Shown here piece by piece: positions 17,491 to 25,640 of a stretch of DNA of 64,000 nucleotides; the stretch's first letter is position 1; each line of letters starts with the position of its first letter. Position numbers and translations under genes: made by a program. The notes under the pieces were generated by a model that saw only the letters and a list, made by a program, of their open reading frames with translations, ran no database searches and had not been told where the DNA came from. The stretch is taken from positions 1-64,000 of the forward strand of contig NZ_BJLR01000033.1 in the NCBI RefSeq assembly GCF_006538745.1, written 5' to 3'. Source of the stretch: Cellulomonas cellasea (GTDB lineage: Bacteria; Actinomycetota; Actinomycetes; Actinomycetales; Cellulomonadaceae).

Positions 17491-18492
17491 GTGGCAACCA
17501 TTGACGACGTGGCACGCGCCGCAGGCGTCTCGACCTCGACCGTCTCCTACGTGCTGTCCGGCAAGCGGCCGATCTCCGGCCCCACCCGTCAGCGCGTCGA
17601 GCGCAGCATCCGCGAGCTCGGGTACCGCCCGCACGCCGGCGCACGCGCGCTCGCGTCGAGCCGCACCAACGTCCTGGCGCTCATGGCGCCCCTGCGCGTC
17701 GACGTGAACGTCAGCGTCATCATGCAGTTCGTCACCGGCGTGGTCACGAGCGCGCGCACCTTCGACCACGACGTCCTGCTGCTCACGCAGGACGACTCCG
17801 CGGGCCTCGAACGCGTCGCTGACGGCTCGATGGTCGACGCGCTGATCATGATGGACATCGAGGCCGACGACCCGCGCGTGCCGGTGCTCGCGGGCCTGCG
17901 CCAGCCCGCGGTGCTCATCGGCCTGCCGACCAACACCGAGGGCCTCTCGTGCGTCGACCTCGACTTCGAGGCCGCCGGCCGCGCCGCCGTGCGGCACCTC
18001 GCGCAGCTCGGGCACCGGCAGGTCGCGCTCATCGGCTCGCCGACCGCGGTGCTCGAGCGGCACACCTCGTACGCCGACCGGATGCACCGCGGGTTCACGC
18101 AGCAGTCTGCCGAGCTCGGGCTCGACCACGCCTACGAGCCGTGCGAGTCGTCGCACTCCGGCGCGGTCGACGCCGTCGACCGGGTGCTCGCCCGGATGCC
18201 GCACGTGACCGGGCTCGTCGTGCACAACGAGGTCGCGCTGCCCGCCGTGATCGCCACGCTGCGCGAGCGCGGCCGCACGATCCCCGACGACCTGTCGCTC
18301 GTCGCCGTGTGCCCCCACGACATCGCCGTCGGCCAACCCGTCCCCCTGACGTCCGTGGACATCCCTGCGCACGCGATCGGCCGCGTCGCGGTCGAGATGG
18401 CGATGTCCCGCGTGGCCGGCCAGCAGCCCGCCGAGACCCGGCTGCTCGCACCGGTCCTGACCGAGCGGGCTACGACCGCCCCCGCCCGCTGA
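17491..18492 (+). CDS. LacI-family transcriptional regulator
   Basis: The 333-residue protein has the LacI helix-turn-helix at 1-25 (ATIDDVARAAGVSTSTVSYV) followed by the hinge helix region (RALASSRTNVLA, about 50-61) and a periplasmic-binding-protein-like effector domain (about 60-325). It should bind the operator palindromes of this locus and release them with a sugar inducer, probably an oligosaccharide or its breakdown product. The GTG at 17491 is chosen because the DNA-binding domain starts exactly there, as in most family members. It is divergent from GH42-GH31 and convergent with the permease genes. The regulon (GH42-GH31, importer, GH3, perhaps GH1) is inferred from the shared motifs. 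Confidence 0.92.
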   Translation: MATIDDVARAAGVSTSTVSYVLSGKRPISGPTRQRVERSIRELGYRPHAGARALASSRTNVLALMAPLRVDVNVSVIMQFVTGVVTSARTFDHDVLLLTQDDSAGLERVADGSMVDALIMMDIEADDPRVPVLAGLRQPAVLIGLPTNTEGLSCVDLDFEAAGRAAVRHLAQLGHRQVALIGSPTAVLERHTSYADRMHRGFTQQSAELGLDHAYEPCESSHSGAVDAVDRVLARMPHVTGLVVHNEVALPAVIATLRERGRTIPDDLSLVAVCPHDIAVGQPVPLTSVDIPAHAIGRVAVEMAMSRVAGQQPAETRLLAPVLTERATTAPAR

Positions 18493-18528
18493 GCGGACGC
18501 GACCCGGGGCACGAACCGCAGCCCTCGC

Positions 18529-18549
18529 GGTCCCCCGGCGGCCGGGACC
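18529..18549. terminator. Hairpin between lacI and the permease genes
   Basis: GGTCCC (18529-18534) pairs with GGGACC (18544-18549) around a C/G-rich loop in the 97-bp convergent gap. It could stop transcription from both sides. The stem is short, so confidence is moderate. Confidence 0.45.
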
Positions 18550-18589
18550 CCCTGTCCCCGCCGCCGGGAGCCGCGTTCCCTGCACCACG

Positions 18590-19570
18590 TCAGCCCTTGA
18601 TCGCGCCGAAGATGACGCCCTTCGTGAAGTGCCGCTGCACGAACGGGTACACGATGAGGATCGGGACGAGCGCGAGCACCATCACCGCCATCTTCGCGGC
18701 CAGCGACGGCACCGCACCACCCGCACCGAGCTCGATGACCGTGCCGGTCGTGCCCTGCGGCGGCTGACCGCGCAGGACGTACGCGCGCAGCACCATCTGC
18801 AGCGGCCACTTCGCGCTGTCGCGCAGGTAGAGCATCGCGTTGAAGAACGCGTTCCAGTAGCCGACGCCGTAGAACAGCGCGACGACGGCGACCACGGCGC
18901 GCGACATCGGCAGCACGATCGAGCCCAGCACGCGCCAGTCCCCCGCACCGTCGATCCGCGCGGCGTCCGTGATGGACGCGTCGATGCCCATGAAGAAGTT
19001 CCGCAGGATCAGGACGTTGAACGCCGAGATCGCGCCGGGGAGGATCAGCGCCCAGTACGAGTCGATCAGGCCGAGCTGGCTGACCCACAGGTACGTGGGG
19101 ATGAGGCCCGCACCGAAGAACATCGTGATGAGGAAGACGAACAGGATCGGCCGGTGCAGGAACGAGTCGGTGCGCGAGAGCCCGAACGCCGCGAGCACCG
19201 AGACCACCGTCGAGATCAGCGTGCCGACGGCCGTCACGCCGATGCTCACGACGACCGAGCGGAACACGACCCCGCCGTCGAGCAGCTGCTGGTACGCCGC
19301 GAACGTGATCTCGCCGGGCACGAGCACCATGCCGCCGGCCTCGCTGATGACCGACTGCGGCGACAGGCTCGTCAGCACGATCGTGTAGAGCGGGCCGAGC
19401 ACCGCGAGCACGACGAGCGCGAGCGCCGCGAACTTCGCGATCGCGCCGCCGACCGTCGGCGGCTCCTCCCACGCGGGGCGGTGCTTGGACTTCCGGGGAC
19501 GTCGCCGGCTGCCCGCGGGCGGCTCGAGGACGATCGCCGGGTTCGTCAGGGAGTTCTCCGTCGCTGTCAT
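18590..19570 (-). CDS. ABC sugar transporter permease (MalG/LplC type)
   Basis: The 326-residue inner-membrane protein has about six transmembrane helices and the EAA-loop segment DAARIDGAGDWRVLGSIVLP that contacts the ATPase. The sequence belongs to the LplC/CUT1 permease group that imports oligosaccharides. It is the last gene of the importer operon: its ATG overlaps the stop of the other permease gene (ATGA, 19567-19570), and no strong Shine-Dalgarno is seen, so translation is probably coupled. No ATP-binding subunit is encoded nearby, so a shared MsmK-like ATPase encoded elsewhere is expected. Confidence 0.92.
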   Translation of the reverse strand: MTATENSLTNPAIVLEPPAGSRRRPRKSKHRPAWEEPPTVGGAIAKFAALALVVLAVLGPLYTIVLTSLSPQSVISEAGGMVLVPGEITFAAYQQLLDGGVVFRSVVVSIGVTAVGTLISTVVSVLAAFGLSRTDSFLHRPILFVFLITMFFGAGLIPTYLWVSQLGLIDSYWALILPGAISAFNVLILRNFFMGIDASITDAARIDGAGDWRVLGSIVLPMSRAVVAVVALFYGVGYWNAFFNAMLYLRDSAKWPLQMVLRAYVLRGQPPQGTTGTVIELGAGGAVPSLAAKMAVMVLALVPILIVYPFVQRHFTKGVIFGAIKG

Positions 19571-20571
19571 GACCGCTTGTACACTCCTGCCTCGCCGAAG
19601 ACGTGCGCGAGTTTGTTGGCGCCGAGCACGAGGATCAGGCTGACGACCCCCTTCATGAGGCCCGCTGCGGCCGCGAAGCCCCAGTCGCCGAACTGCACAC
19701 CCTGGAAGTACACGTAGGTGTCGATCACCTCGGAGACCTGCGCGCCGACCATGTCGCGCTGCAGGAGGAGCTGCTCGAACCCGACGGTCAGCGCGTCGCC
19801 GAGCCGCAGGATGAGCAGCAGGATGATGACGGGCCGCAGCGCGGGCAGCGTGATGTGCCACATGCGCCGCCACCGGTTCGCCCCGTCCATGACCGCCGCC
19901 TCGTACTGCGCGGGGTCCACGGTGCTGAGCGCCGCGAGGAAGATGATGACGCCCCAGCCGGCGTCCTTCCAGATCGACTGCGACGTGACGAGCAGCAGGA
20001 ACGTGTCGGGGTTGGTCATGATGTCGACCGGCTGCTGCCCGAGGCCGCGGAGCGTCTGGCTGAGCAGGCCCGCACCCCCGAAGAGCTGCTGGAACACCGC
20101 GACGACGAGCACCCACGAGAAGAAGTGGGGCAGGTAGACGATCGACTGGATCGTCGTGCGGATCCGCGGGCTCACGACGCTGTTGAGCAGCAGCGCGAGG
20201 AAGATCGGCACCGGGAAGTACAGGACGAGCTGGAACACCGTGATCGCGAGCGTGTTCTGCACCGCGTTGAGGAACAGCGGGTTGTCGAACACGCGCAGGA
20301 AGTTGTCGAACCCGACCCACGGCCCGCCGAGGAACCCGCGGTAGGGCGAGAACTTCTCCCATGCCATGACGTTGCCCAGCATGGGGACGTACGCGAAGAG
20401 CACGAGCAGCACGACGCCCGGGAGCGTCATGAGCAGCAGGGAGCGGTCCCGGCGGAGCTTGGCGCGCCAGGTGATCTTGCGAACCGGGGGCCGGGCGGGC
20501 TTCGTGCCCGCCCGGCGCTTCGGCTCGTCGCCGGACGTCCGCGGGGACGTCGGTGCGTCGAGGGCAGCCAC
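19567..20571 (-). CDS. ABC sugar transporter permease (UgpA/LplB type)
   Basis: The 334-residue protein has a Lys/Arg-rich cytoplasmic start (about 17-45), six membrane helices and the EAA-loop EAAVMDGANRWRRMWHITLP. It pairs with the LplC-type permease to form the membrane channel of a CUT1 oligosaccharide importer. The start lies 2 nt after the binding-protein gene, and the downstream permease overlaps it by 4 nt, so the three genes form one operon under the operator at 22333. The substrate is inferred from the neighbouring hydrolases, not from this sequence. Confidence 0.92.
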   Translation of the reverse strand: MAALDAPTSPRTSGDEPKRRAGTKPARPPVRKITWRAKLRRDRSLLLMTLPGVVLLVLFAYVPMLGNVMAWEKFSPYRGFLGGPWVGFDNFLRVFDNPLFLNAVQNTLAITVFQLVLYFPVPIFLALLLNSVVSPRIRTTIQSIVYLPHFFSWVLVVAVFQQLFGGAGLLSQTLRGLGQQPVDIMTNPDTFLLLVTSQSIWKDAGWGVIIFLAALSTVDPAQYEAAVMDGANRWRRMWHITLPALRPVIILLLILRLGDALTVGFEQLLLQRDMVGAQVSEVIDTYVYFQGVQFGDWGFAAAAGLMKGVVSLILVLGANKLAHVFGEAGVYKRS

Positions 20572-20573
20572 GA

Positions 20574-22226
20574 TCAGGCCTCGAGGATGCCCTGGTAGAA
20601 CTCGCGCAGCTGGTCGCCGCCCGACTGGCGCCAGGTCTCGACGGCCGCGTCGAGGTCGTCGATGGACTTGCGGCCGCGCGAGATGTCCTTCTCGAGGTCG
20701 ACGAACGGCTGACCGATCGACGCGTACTCGTCGGGCTCGCTGATCTGCACGCCGTAGAACAGCGGCTCCTCGGTGTACTGCGCCGCGTCGGCGGTGAACG
20801 TGCTCGACGCCTCGACGAAGCCGGGGTACTGGACCTTGGCGTTCACGACGGGCGGCGCGACGAGGAACATGTACGTCGGCTGGAGCTCGGTCGGCGCGAG
20901 CTCGGTCGGGACGGGCAGGCCGTCGGCGCCGCGTGTGAAGTGCACGCCCTCGACGCCGTTGTTGACGAGGTCGAACTCGGTCGTGCCGAACGGCGCGGCG
21001 AGCAGGTTCGCGATGCCGAGGAGCTCCTCGATGCGCTCGGGGTCGTCCGACTTCTTGAGGAAGCTGAAGATGTTCGCGGGCTGACCCTTGTAGTAGACCG
21101 GGTCACCGCCGTCGGCGCCGAAGGGCGGGAGCGGCTGCTGGCTGTAGGACGGGTTCGTGCCGAGCTGGCGGCCGAGCGCCTCGTGCCACCCGCCGATGCC
21201 GTCGTTCATCACGAGCAGCTTCCCGGACTCGAACAGCTCCTTATTCCAGGCCGTGTCGATGTCGGGGTGCACGAGCCCGGCGGCCCAGACCTCGGCGTTC
21301 CACTCGAGCGACCTGCGGTACTCCTCGGTCTCGACGCGATGCAGGAGCTTGCCGTCGACGAGCTTCCACTTGGGGACGACGCCGTGCATGATCGTCGACG
21401 TGTTCCACAGGTCGGCCGCGGCGTACACGCCCGCCGACGGGTTGTTGATCTCCTTCAGCAGCGCGAGGAGGTCGTCGGCGCTCTTCACGTCGGGCGTGAT
21501 GCCGAGGCCGTCGAGGATGTCCTTGCGGTAGAAGATGACGTCGTTGATGACCTCGCCCGGGAACGGCAGGCCGTACAGGCGCCCGTTGAACGAGGACCAC
21601 TGCCACGCGGCGGTCGGGATGTTCGCGAGGTTGGGGTACTTCAGCACCTTGTCGCCGGCGAGGAAGTCCGTGAGGTCCTGGAAGACGTTGGGGACGACCT
21701 CGGACGCGAAGCGAGGCGGGACGTTCCACGTCGGGACGCAGACCCAGTCCGGCAGGTCGTCGGCCGCGGACAACGCGGTCGCGAGCACGGTGCCGTAGTC
21801 GTTGCCGTCGGCGATGTTGAACGTGATCGTCGAGCCGAGCGCCGCGTTGACCGCGTCGTAGTACTTGTTGCCCTTGACCGGCGGCGGGGTGCCCCACAGC
21901 GGGGTCATCGCGGTGAATTCGGTGCCCTTGCCGGGGGGCTCCTCGACCGACTGCACGAGGTCCGCCGGGATCGACGCGTAGCCCGCGGTCGACCCGTTGA
22001 CGCTCGGGAAGTCGGGCTCGGCGAAGACGATCTCCTTGTACGTGGGCAGCACGTCGGTGCCGGCGGTCGCGCCGGGCTCCGCCGTCACGCCGGCCTCGCC
22101 GCTGGAGCACGCGGTCAGCAGCGACGGGACGCCGACGACGGCCGCGCCCGCGGCGACCATCCCGAGGAAGGACCGCCGCTGGACGGCGATCTCCCCGACC
22201 TGGCCGAGCTGTGTGGTGGTGTTCAT
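20574..22226 (-). CDS. Solute-binding lipoprotein of the ABC oligosaccharide importer
   Basis: The 550-residue protein starts with a signal carrying both a twin-arginine motif (RRSFLG, 17-22) and a lipobox (LTAC, Cys40), so it is probably exported folded by Tat and anchored to the outer membrane face. The mature part is a large type I periplasmic-binding fold like LipO/LplA proteins, which bind oligosaccharides rather than simple sugars. The size (about 510 mature residues) is typical for that group and larger than MalE-type proteins. It is first in the importer operon, with a palindromic operator about 107 bp upstream, and divergent from GH3. Confidence 0.9.
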   Translation of the reverse strand: MNTTTQLGQVGEIAVQRRSFLGMVAAGAAVVGVPSLLTACSSGEAGVTAEPGATAGTDVLPTYKEIVFAEPDFPSVNGSTAGYASIPADLVQSVEEPPGKGTEFTAMTPLWGTPPPVKGNKYYDAVNAALGSTITFNIADGNDYGTVLATALSAADDLPDWVCVPTWNVPPRFASEVVPNVFQDLTDFLAGDKVLKYPNLANIPTAAWQWSSFNGRLYGLPFPGEVINDVIFYRKDILDGLGITPDVKSADDLLALLKEINNPSAGVYAAADLWNTSTIMHGVVPKWKLVDGKLLHRVETEEYRRSLEWNAEVWAAGLVHPDIDTAWNKELFESGKLLVMNDGIGGWHEALGRQLGTNPSYSQQPLPPFGADGGDPVYYKGQPANIFSFLKKSDDPERIEELLGIANLLAAPFGTTEFDLVNNGVEGVHFTRGADGLPVPTELAPTELQPTYMFLVAPPVVNAKVQYPGFVEASSTFTADAAQYTEEPLFYGVQISEPDEYASIGQPFVDLEKDISRGRKSIDDLDAAVETWRQSGGDQLREFYQGILEA

Positions 22227-22332
22227 GAGCGCCCTTCACTCCCTTGTGGAAACGCGGTGTCCTCGTGGTCCCCCGTGCCGGCCGCCCGCGGATCGTCCGT
22301 GATCCGTGCGGGTGCCGGTCGATCCGCGAACA

Positions 22333-22346
22333 TCGAAGCGGTTCGA
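22333..22346. promoter_or_regulatory. LacI-type operator candidate before the importer operon
   Basis: TCGAAGCGGTTCGA has perfect 5-bp arms (TCGAA/TTCGA) around a 4-bp centre. It is the clearest match to the locus-wide core and lies about 107 bp before the binding-protein start. Confidence 0.7.
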
Positions 22347-22504
22347 CGCCCGCACTCTACGGCCTCCCCCCGCGGACGGGCAACCAGTGCCCAGAACGAG
22401 ACGGCAATGTCACCGAGCGAGGGAGACGGGCGGGATTACGGCGGTCGACGGGGCTCGGGGGGTCCGCTACGGTGTGGGCCGCGTCACGCCGCGCGCGCGA
22501 CTGC

Positions 22505-22528
22505 TATCGTCGAAACGGTTCGACGATA
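22505..22528. promoter_or_regulatory. LacI-type operator candidate before GH3
   Basis: Perfect 10-bp arms, TATCGTCGAA and TTCGACGATA, flank the centre ACGG. The core TCGAAACGGTTCGA differs at one position from the importer site. It lies 80 bp before the GH3 GTG start and would overlap an alternative ATG at 22528, which argues against that ATG. Confidence 0.75.
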
Positions 22529-22608
22529 TGATCGAATCGGTCCGGGAACGGCGTGTCCGACCGCCACCCGGGACCGGTCCGCCCACCGCACCCAGAACGA
22601 GGGACCCC

Positions 22609-25542
22609 GTGGCCGACGACGACCTCCAGGCAGCCCCCACGTACCGCGACCCCACGCAGCCGCTCCCGGCGCGTGCCCGTGACCTGCTCGCGCGGCTCAC
22701 GCTCGACGAGAAGGTCGCGCTGCTGCACCAGCACGCGCCCGCGGTCGACCGGCTGGGCCTGGGGGCCTTCCACACCGGCGCGGAGGTGCTGCACGGCGTC
22801 GCGTGGCTCGGCGTCGCGACGTCGTTCCCGCAGCCCGTCGGGCTCGCCGCGACCTGGGACGCCGCGCTGCTCACTCGCGTCGGCGAGGTCGTGGGCACCG
22901 AGCTGCGTGCCAAGCACGCCGCCGACCCCGCGGTGAGCCTCAACGTGTGGGCACCCGTCGTGAACCCGCTGCGCCACCCGCTGTGGGGGCGCAACGAGGA
23001 GGGCTTCTCCGAGGACCCGCACCTCACCGCCCACCTTGCGACCGCCTACGCCCGCGGCCTGCGCGGCGACCACCCCGTCTACTGGCGCACGGTGCCCACG
23101 CTCAAGCACTTCCTCGCGTACAACAACGAGACCGACCGCGCGCTCACGAGCTCGCAGCTGCGCCCGCGCGTGCTGCACGAGTACGAGCTGCCCGCGTACC
23201 GCGGCCCGATCGAGGCCGGCGTCGTCGGCGCCGTCATGCCCTCGTACAACCTCGTCAACGGCCGGCCCAACCACGTCGCGCGCGAGCTGCTCGACGAGCT
23301 GCGCAGCTGGACCGACGCGTCGCTCATGGTCGTCTCGGACGCCGCCGCGCCCGGCAACCTCGTGACGTTCGAGCGCTACTACGACGACCACGTCGAGAGC
23401 CACGCCGCGATGGTGCGGGCGGGCGTCGACTCGTTCACCGACAACGACGCCGACGCCCGGCCGACCGTCGAGCGCCTGCACGCCGCGCTCGAGCGCGGGC
23501 TGCTGACCGAGGCCGAGGTCGACCGCGCCGTGCTGCGCCAGCTCGAGCTGCGCCTCGCGACCGGCGAGCTCGACCCCGACCTCGACCCGTACGCGGGCGT
23601 CGGTGCCGACGCGCTCGACCTCCCCGAGCACCGGGCGCTCGCGCGCGAGGTGGCCGCGCGAGCGGTCGTCGTGCTGCAGAACGACGGCGTGCTGCCGCTG
23701 CGGGCGGGCGCGAGCGTCGCCGTCGTCGGCCCGCTGGCCGACCGGGTGCTGCACGACTGGTACTCCGGCACCCCGCCGTACCTCGTCGGGCTCGGCAGCG
23801 CGCTCGCCGAGCGGCTCGGTGCCTCCGCGGTCCAGGTCGCGGACGGGGCCGACCGCGTCGCGCTGCGCTCGGCGACCACGGGGGCGTACGTGCGCCAGCT
23901 CGACGCCGCGACTCCGCTGACGGCCGACGCCCGCACCGCGACCGACGCCGGCGCCGCGTTCGACGTCACGTCGTGGGGCGAGGGCCTCGTGACGCTCCGC
24001 GGCGTGCGGTCCGGGCTGCTGTGGTCCGGCGCCGGCTGGGTCGTGCGGGCCGACTCCGAGCGCGTGGGCGGGTGGGTCGCGCAGGAGAGCTTCCGGCTGC
24101 ACCGGCACGCCGACGGCACGTGGTCCGTCCAGCACGTCGGCTCGGGCCGGTGGGTCCGCGTCCAGAGCGACGCGACCGGCACGCTCGTCGCCGAGGCGCA
24201 CGACGCCGCCGACGCCGAGCGGTTCACGCTGCGCACGCTCCGCTCGGGCCACGCCCAGGTCGCCGAGGCCGCGGCGGCCGCCGACGTCGTGGTCGTCGCC
24301 GTCGGGAACGACCCGCACCTTCTCGGGCGCGAGACCGAGGACCGTCCGCACCTGCGGCTGCCCGACGCGTCGACCGAGCTGTGGCGGACCGCCCACGACG
24401 CCAACCCTCGCGCGGTGCTCGCCGTCGTGTCCTCCTACCCGTACGTGCTGGGCCCCGTGGCCGACGAGGCCGCCGCCGTCGTGTGGTCCTCGCACGCCGG
24501 CCAGGAGCTCGGGCACGGGCTGACCGACGTGCTCGTGGGCGACGTCGAGCCCGCGGGCCACCTCGCGCAGACCTGGGTCGCCGACGACTCCCACGTCGGC
24601 GACCTGCTCGACTACGACGTGATCGACGCCGGGTCCACCTACTGGTACGCCCGGCACGAGCCGCTGTACGCGTTCGGGCACGGGCTGTCGTACACGACCG
24701 TCGAGCACCGCGGGATCCGCGTCGTGACCGCGTCCGGTGCGGCGGACGCTGCCGACCGGGCGGCCACCGGGCAACCGGACGGGGCCGGCCCCGCGCGGGT
24801 CGGCGCCGACGCGCACCTCGACGTCGAGGTCGACGTCGCCAACACCGGGGACCGCCCCGTCGACGAGCTCGTGCAGGTCTACGCGAGCGCCGTCGACCAC
24901 CGGCTCGCGGTCCCCCACCGTCGCCTGCTCGGGCACGTCCGCGTGCCGCTCGAGCCCGGCGCCACCGGCACCGCGACCGTGCGCGTGCGGGTCGCCGACC
25001 TCGCGGTGTGGGACGTCACGCGCGACGCGCTCGTCGTCGAGCCCGGCGCCTACGTGCTGCACGCCGGCGCGTCCGCGGCGGACCTGCCCGTGAGCGTCGG
25101 GGTGGTCGTGACCGGGGACCCCGTCGCGCCGCGCGCCGCACTCACCGGACCGCTGCGGGCCACCGACTTCGACGACCACGACGGCATCGAGCTCGCCGAG
25201 CGCACGCGCGACGCGGGCGACGCCGTGCAGGTCCCGCGCGGCCGCGGCTCCGCCGCCGTGACGCTGCGGGACGTCGACGCCCGCGGCGCCACCCGGCTCG
25301 GGGTCACCGTCGCCCGGACCCGGGCGGGCGCCGCGGGCGTCCGGGTCGAGGTGCGCGACGGCTCCGGTGCCTGGACCGTCGCCGCCTCGGCCGACGTCCC
25401 GCCGGACGGCGGGCGGTACGACTGGAGCACCGTCGAGGCCGTGCGCGGGCCGGCGTGGGACGTGCTCGCCGGCGGGGTGACCTACCTGCGCGTCGTCCTC
25501 ACCGGCGCGGCCCGGCTCGCCGAGCTGACGTTCGGCGGCTGA
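22609..25542 (+). CDS. GH3 beta-glucosidase/beta-xylosidase with inserted beta-trefoil-like domain
   Basis: The 977-residue enzyme has the GH3 barrel (about 15-300) with substrate-contact motif LKHFLAYNN and nucleophile Asp244 in MVVSDAAAP, then the alpha/beta sandwich domain. About 130 residues (418-548; Trp- and Gly-rich, SVQHVGSGRWVRV) are inserted in that second domain and resemble a fascin/beta-trefoil module. A fibronectin-III-like domain (about 740-845) and a CBM6-like beta domain (about 850-977) complete it. No signal peptide is present. GH3 enzymes remove terminal beta-glucose or beta-xylose. The GTG at 22609 is preferred: it has a GAGGGA site and the upstream ATG lies inside the operator. 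It is divergent from the importer operon and shares its operator type. Confidence 0.88.
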   Translation: MADDDLQAAPTYRDPTQPLPARARDLLARLTLDEKVALLHQHAPAVDRLGLGAFHTGAEVLHGVAWLGVATSFPQPVGLAATWDAALLTRVGEVVGTELRAKHAADPAVSLNVWAPVVNPLRHPLWGRNEEGFSEDPHLTAHLATAYARGLRGDHPVYWRTVPTLKHFLAYNNETDRALTSSQLRPRVLHEYELPAYRGPIEAGVVGAVMPSYNLVNGRPNHVARELLDELRSWTDASLMVVSDAAAPGNLVTFERYYDDHVESHAAMVRAGVDSFTDNDADARPTVERLHAALERGLLTEAEVDRAVLRQLELRLATGELDPDLDPYAGVGADALDLPEHRALAREVAARAVVVLQNDGVLPLRAGASVAVVGPLADRVLHDWYSGTPPYLVGLGSALAERLGASAVQVADGADRVALRSATTGAYVRQLDAATPLTADARTATDAGAAFDVTSWGEGLVTLRGVRSGLLWSGAGWVVRADSERVGGWVAQESFRLHRHADGTWSVQHVGSGRWVRVQSDATGTLVAEAHDAADAERFTLRTLRSGHAQVAEAAAAADVVVVAVGNDPHLLGRETEDRPHLRLPDASTELWRTAHDANPRAVLAVVSSYPYVLGPVADEAAAVVWSSHAGQELGHGLTDVLVGDVEPAGHLAQTWVADDSHVGDLLDYDVIDAGSTYWYARHEPLYAFGHGLSYTTVEHRGIRVVTASGAADAADRAATGQPDGAGPARVGADAHLDVEVDVANTGDRPVDELVQVYASAVDHRLAVPHRRLLGHVRVPLEPGATGTATVRVRVADLAVWDVTRDALVVEPGAYVLHAGASAADLPVSVGVVVTGDPVAPRAALTGPLRATDFDDHDGIELAERTRDAGDAVQVPRGRGSAAVTLRDVDARGATRLGVTVARTRAGAAGVRVEVRDGSGAWTVAASADVPPDGGRYDWSTVEAVRGPAWDVLAGGVTYLRVVLTGAARLAELTFGG

Positions 25543-25616
25543 GGGACGCGACGGGTGTGCGGCGCGGCTCGGCTCGGACGGGCCGCGTTGCCCAGGCGTC
25601 GGCCGCGTGCGGTGCG

Positions 25617-25635
25617 GGCCGCCCTGAAGGCGGCC
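25617..25635. terminator. Bidirectional terminator between GH3 and the DUF1990 gene
   Basis: GGCCGCC (25617-25623) pairs perfectly with GGCGGCC (25629-25635) around the loop CTGAA. It lies in the 98-bp gap between converging genes and ends 5 nt before the minus-strand stop. Confidence 0.65.
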
Positions 25636-25640
25636 GCGCC

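Larger units (their letters stand above)
22227..22608. promoter_or_regulatory. Divergent control region between importer and GH3
   Basis: This 382-bp gap has no gene. It carries one operator-like palindrome close to each divergent gene (22333-22346 and 22505-22528). An additional half-site (ATCGAATCGG) follows the second. Promoters for both directions must lie here; I could not pick convincing -35/-10 pairs. Confidence 0.6.

Noticed and set aside
22528-22608. ATG at 22528 as the GH3 start
   Set aside because: It lies at the edge of the operator palindrome, lacks a ribosome-binding site and adds low-complexity sequence. The GTG at 22609 has a GAGGGA site.
11207-25542. Horizontal transfer of the sugar locus
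   Set aside because: The GC content and codon use look like the rest of the window, and there are no transposases, integrases or flanking repeats. Transfer from a related actinobacterium cannot be excluded.
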